Position numbers and translations under genes: made by a program. 64,000 nt of DNA, taken from Streptomyces sp. NBC_00285. GTDB taxonomy: Bacteria; Actinomycetota; Actinomycetes; Streptomycetales; Streptomycetaceae. Location: assembly GCF_036174265.1 (NCBI RefSeq), contig NZ_CP108055.1, positions 7,936,001-8,000,000 on the forward strand, read 5' to 3'. Positions within the stretch are counted from its first letter, which is position 1. Each line of letters opens with the position of its first letter. Below the pieces are notes generated by a model. That model ran no database searches. It worked only from the letters and a program-made list of their open reading frames with translations, and was not told where the DNA came from. Shown piece by piece: positions 61,728 to 64,000 of this stretch.

Positions 61728-64000
61728 GTGGTGCGAACGGTGTGCTCGTACTGCGGTGTGGGCTGCGGCATGGTCCTCGACATCGGCATCGGCCCGGACG
61801 GACGTCGTACGGTCCTCAAGGCGTCCGGCGACAAGCAGCACCCCGCCAACTTCGGCAAGCTGTGCACCAAGGGCGCGACCACCGCCGACATGCTCTCCGC
61901 GCCCGGACGCCTCGCCACGGCCCTGGTGCGGCCCGAACGCGGCGCGGAACCGGTGCCGGAGCCGGTCGCCGCGGCGATCACCGGCACCGCCCGGCGGCTG
62001 CGCGCCATCATCGACGAGCACGGGCCGGACGCGGTCGCCTTCTACGTCTCCGGGCAGATGAGCCTCGAAGCCCAGTACCTGGCGAACAAGCTTGCCAAGG
62101 GGTTCGTGCGCACCAACCAGATCGAGTCGAACTCACGGTTGTGCATGGCGAGCGCCGGCACCGGTTACAAACTGTCGCTCGGCGCGGACGGTCCGCCCGG
62201 CTCCTACCAGGACTTCGACCGGGCCGACCTCTTCTTCGTCATCGGCTCCAACATGGCCGACTGCCACCCCATCCTCTTCCTGCGGATGATGGAACGGGTG
62301 AAGTCGGCGGGCGCCAAGGTGATCGTCGTCGACCCGCGGCGCACCGCCACCGCGGCCAAGGCCGACCTGTTCCTGCAGATCAAGCCGGGCGCCGACCTCG
62401 CGCTGCTGAACGGTCTGCTGCACCTGCTGCACACCGACGGCCGCACCGATCCCGAGTTCATCGCCGCCCACACCGAGGGCTGGGAGGCGATGCCCGAGTT
62501 CCTCGCCGACTACACGCCCGCAGCCGTGGCCGAGATGACGGGCCTCGCCGAGGACGACATCCGGGAGGCGGCGCGGCTCATCGGAGCAGCCGGTGAGTGG
62601 ATGAGCCTGTGGACCATGGGGCTCAACCAGTCCACGCACGGCACCTGGAACACCAACGCCCTGGTCAACCTGCACCTCGCCACCGGCACCATCTGCCGCC
62701 CCGGCAGCGGCCCCTTCTCCCTCACCGGCCAGCCCAACGCCATGGGCGGCCGCGAGATGGGCTACATGGGCCCGGGCCTGCCCGGCCAGCGGTCCGTCCT
62801 CGTCGACGACGAGCGGGCCTTCGTGGAGGAACTGTGGGAGCTGCCGCCGGACACCCTGCGCGCCGACGGCGTCGGCAAGGGCACCGTCGAGATGTTCCAG
62901 AAGATGGCCGACGGCGAGATCAAGGCCTGCTGGATCGTCTGCACCAACCCGGTCGCCTCCGTCGCCAACCGCCGCACCGTCATCGAGGGCCTGGAGGCCG
63001 CCGAGTTCGTCATCACCCAGGACGTCTTCGCCGACACCGAGACCAACGCCTACGCCGACGTCGTGCTGCCGGGCGCGCTGTGGACGGAGGGTGAGGGCGT
63101 CTTCGTCAACAGCGAGCGCAACCTCACGCTGACCCCGGCGGTGACCGACCCGCCCGGAGAGGCGATGGCGGACTGGCGGATCATCGCGGCCGTCGCCCGC
63201 GAGATGGGGTACGAGAAGGGGTTCTCCTACGACAGCGCCGAGGACGTCTTCGAGGAGATCAAGCAGGCCTGGAACCCGAAGACGGGCTGGGACCTGCGCG
63301 GAGTCTCCTACGAGCGGCTCCGTGCGACGCCGGTGCAGTGGCCGGCCGCGAGCGAGGACGGGCCCGACCGGAACCCGATCCGGTACGTGGGGGAGGACGG
63401 TTCGCTGAGGTTCCCCACCGCGAGCGGGCGGGGCGTCTTCTACGCCCGGCCGCACATACCGGCGGCGGAGATGCCGGACGACGACTATCCGTTCGTCCTG
63501 AACACCGGGCGGCTTCAGCACCAGTGGCACACGCTGACGAAGACGGCGAAGGTGGCGAAGCTCAACAGGCTGAACCCGGGGCCCTTCGTGGAACTGCATC
63601 CGCGGGACGCCGACCTGTTGGGGATCGCGGAGGGGGACTCCGTGGAGGTGGCGTCCCGGCGCGGTCGGGCCGTGCTGCCCGCGGTCGTGACGGACCGGGT
63701 ACGGCCCGGGTGCTGCTTCGCGCCCTTTCACTGGAACGACCTCTTCGGGGAGTACCTGAGCGTCAACGCGGTGACGAGCGACGCGGTGGATCCGCTGTCG
63801 TTCCAGCCGGAGTTCAAGGTGTGCGCGGTGTCGCTGACGAAGGTGCCGACGCCGGTGACGGTCCGGACACCTGCGGTGGGGGCGGCGGGCGCGGTGCCTG
63901 GGGCCTCGGGGAGCGGGATGGACGGTGCCGGTTCCGGTGTCTCGGGGAGCGCGGTGGCCGGTGCGGGCGCGGATGCCGTGGCCGTGCCCGCCGCTGGGGC
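61728..64000 (+). CDS. Molybdopterin oxidoreductase, assimilatory nitrate reductase type (3'-truncated)
   Basis: An open frame of at least 757 residues that runs off the window. The N-terminal [4Fe-4S] site has C6, C9, C13 and C46 (CSYCGVGC, KLCTKG); the molybdenum-ligand cysteine is probably C139 in NSRLCMASAG. Later blocks ADLFFVIGSN, VDPRRTATA, GQPNAMGGRE and the C-terminal molybdopterin-binding domain (LNTGRLQHQWHT) fit NasA/NarB nitrate reductases; formate dehydrogenase is the main alternative. AGGAGG favours GTG 61728. After about residue 705 the sequence becomes Gly/Ala/Val-rich, which may be a linker to another domain beyond the window. Confidence 0.85.
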   Translation, partial: MVRTVCSYCGVGCGMVLDIGIGPDGRRTVLKASGDKQHPANFGKLCTKGATTADMLSAPGRLATALVRPERGAEPVPEPVAAAITGTARRLRAIIDEHGPDAVAFYVSGQMSLEAQYLANKLAKGFVRTNQIESNSRLCMASAGTGYKLSLGADGPPGSYQDFDRADLFFVIGSNMADCHPILFLRMMERVKSAGAKVIVVDPRRTATAAKADLFLQIKPGADLALLNGLLHLLHTDGRTDPEFIAAHTEGWEAMPEFLADYTPAAVAEMTGLAEDDIREAARLIGAAGEWMSLWTMGLNQSTHGTWNTNALVNLHLATGTICRPGSGPFSLTGQPNAMGGREMGYMGPGLPGQRSVLVDDERAFVEELWELPPDTLRADGVGKGTVEMFQKMADGEIKACWIVCTNPVASVANRRTVIEGLEAAEFVITQDVFADTETNAYADVVLPGALWTEGEGVFVNSERNLTLTPAVTDPPGEAMADWRIIAAVAREMGYEKGFSYDSAEDVFEEIKQAWNPKTGWDLRGVSYERLRATPVQWPAASEDGPDRNPIRYVGEDGSLRFPTASGRGVFYARPHIPAAEMPDDDYPFVLNTGRLQHQWHTLTKTAKVAKLNRLNPGPFVELHPRDADLLGIAEGDSVEVASRRGRAVLPAVVTDRVRPGCCFAPFHWNDLFGEYLSVNAVTSDAVDPLSFQPEFKVCAVSLTKVPTPVTVRTPAVGAAGAVPGASGSGMDGAGSGVSGSAVAGAGADAVAVPAAG

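Noticed and set aside
62133..63731. Minus-strand frame of 532 codons opposite the molybdoenzyme gene
   Set aside because: Shadow frame; the plus strand encodes an intact molybdopterin oxidoreductase with all Fe-S cysteines.

Overview
The window is high-GC (roughly 70%) chromosomal DNA with G/C-ending codons, many GTG and TTG starts, 1- to 8-base stop/start overlaps and very long hairpin terminators. Family-level markers (SepH, DUF4193, DUF3093, DUF3710, DUF3159, CutRS, a DasR-type site, an IdeR/DmdR1-type iron box) place it in Streptomyces or a very close relative. Gene order from the citrate synthases to the TrkA pair resembles the S. coelicolor SCO58xx core region as I remember it; this is recollection, not a search. 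I saw no rRNA, tRNA, CRISPR array, prophage or intact insertion sequence.

Layout. 1-7300: the end of a solute:sodium symporter, then an NMT1/nitrate/sulfonate-type ABC importer flanked by two paralogous CitB/DcuR-type response regulators, one with a kinase. 7376-10951: an iron-box-preceded sucrase/ferredoxin-like protein and two divergent citrate-synthase-family genes, one with an N-terminal helix-turn-helix. 10998-13547: small proteins, a DUF6082 protein and a COG0523/CobW metal GTPase. 13600-19115: topoisomerase IV subunit A and a tandem M16 peptidase pair. 19335-20263: a c-di-AMP (ydaO/yuaA) riboswitch ahead of a secreted M23 peptidase. 20452-30501: a GntR regulator, HPr behind a DasR-type site, a Pat-like protein acetyltransferase, DUF5998, a phosphodiesterase, thymidine kinase, a VOC protein, a sulfurtransferase and SepH. 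30935-36923: lactone oxidase/MFS pair, ferrochelatase, inositol monophosphatase and CutR.

36930-50408: CutS, then the actinobacterial block DUF4193 / hypothetical / DUF3093 / thioesterase / dut / DUF3710 / OB-fold / DUF3159 / TrkA-TrkA. Between DUF3710 and the OB-fold gene sit a truncated alginate-lyase-like remnant, a lone MacB-type ATPase and kdpDE without kdpFABC. The block ends in a KimA-type potassium importer, so 44-53 kb is a potassium-homeostasis neighbourhood. 52939-54267 is a TRAM-domain RNA methyltransferase followed by a relic of a second copy of its C-terminus; a similar tail relic follows kdpE. 54623-57198 is a three-gene operon joining a prenyl diphosphate synthase, a small helical protein and an MpaB-like (DUF2236) oxygenase. 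This operon is the best candidate in the window for an uncharacterised pathway. 57599-64000: an aminotransferase, katG with its furA regulator, and a molybdopterin oxidoreductase of the assimilatory nitrate reductase type that runs off the end.

Regulation visible in the DNA includes an iron box, a dre site, a riboswitch, a GTG-N6-CAC palindrome, several dyads, and repeated leaderless promoter architecture (TANNNT 6-8 bases before the start codon).
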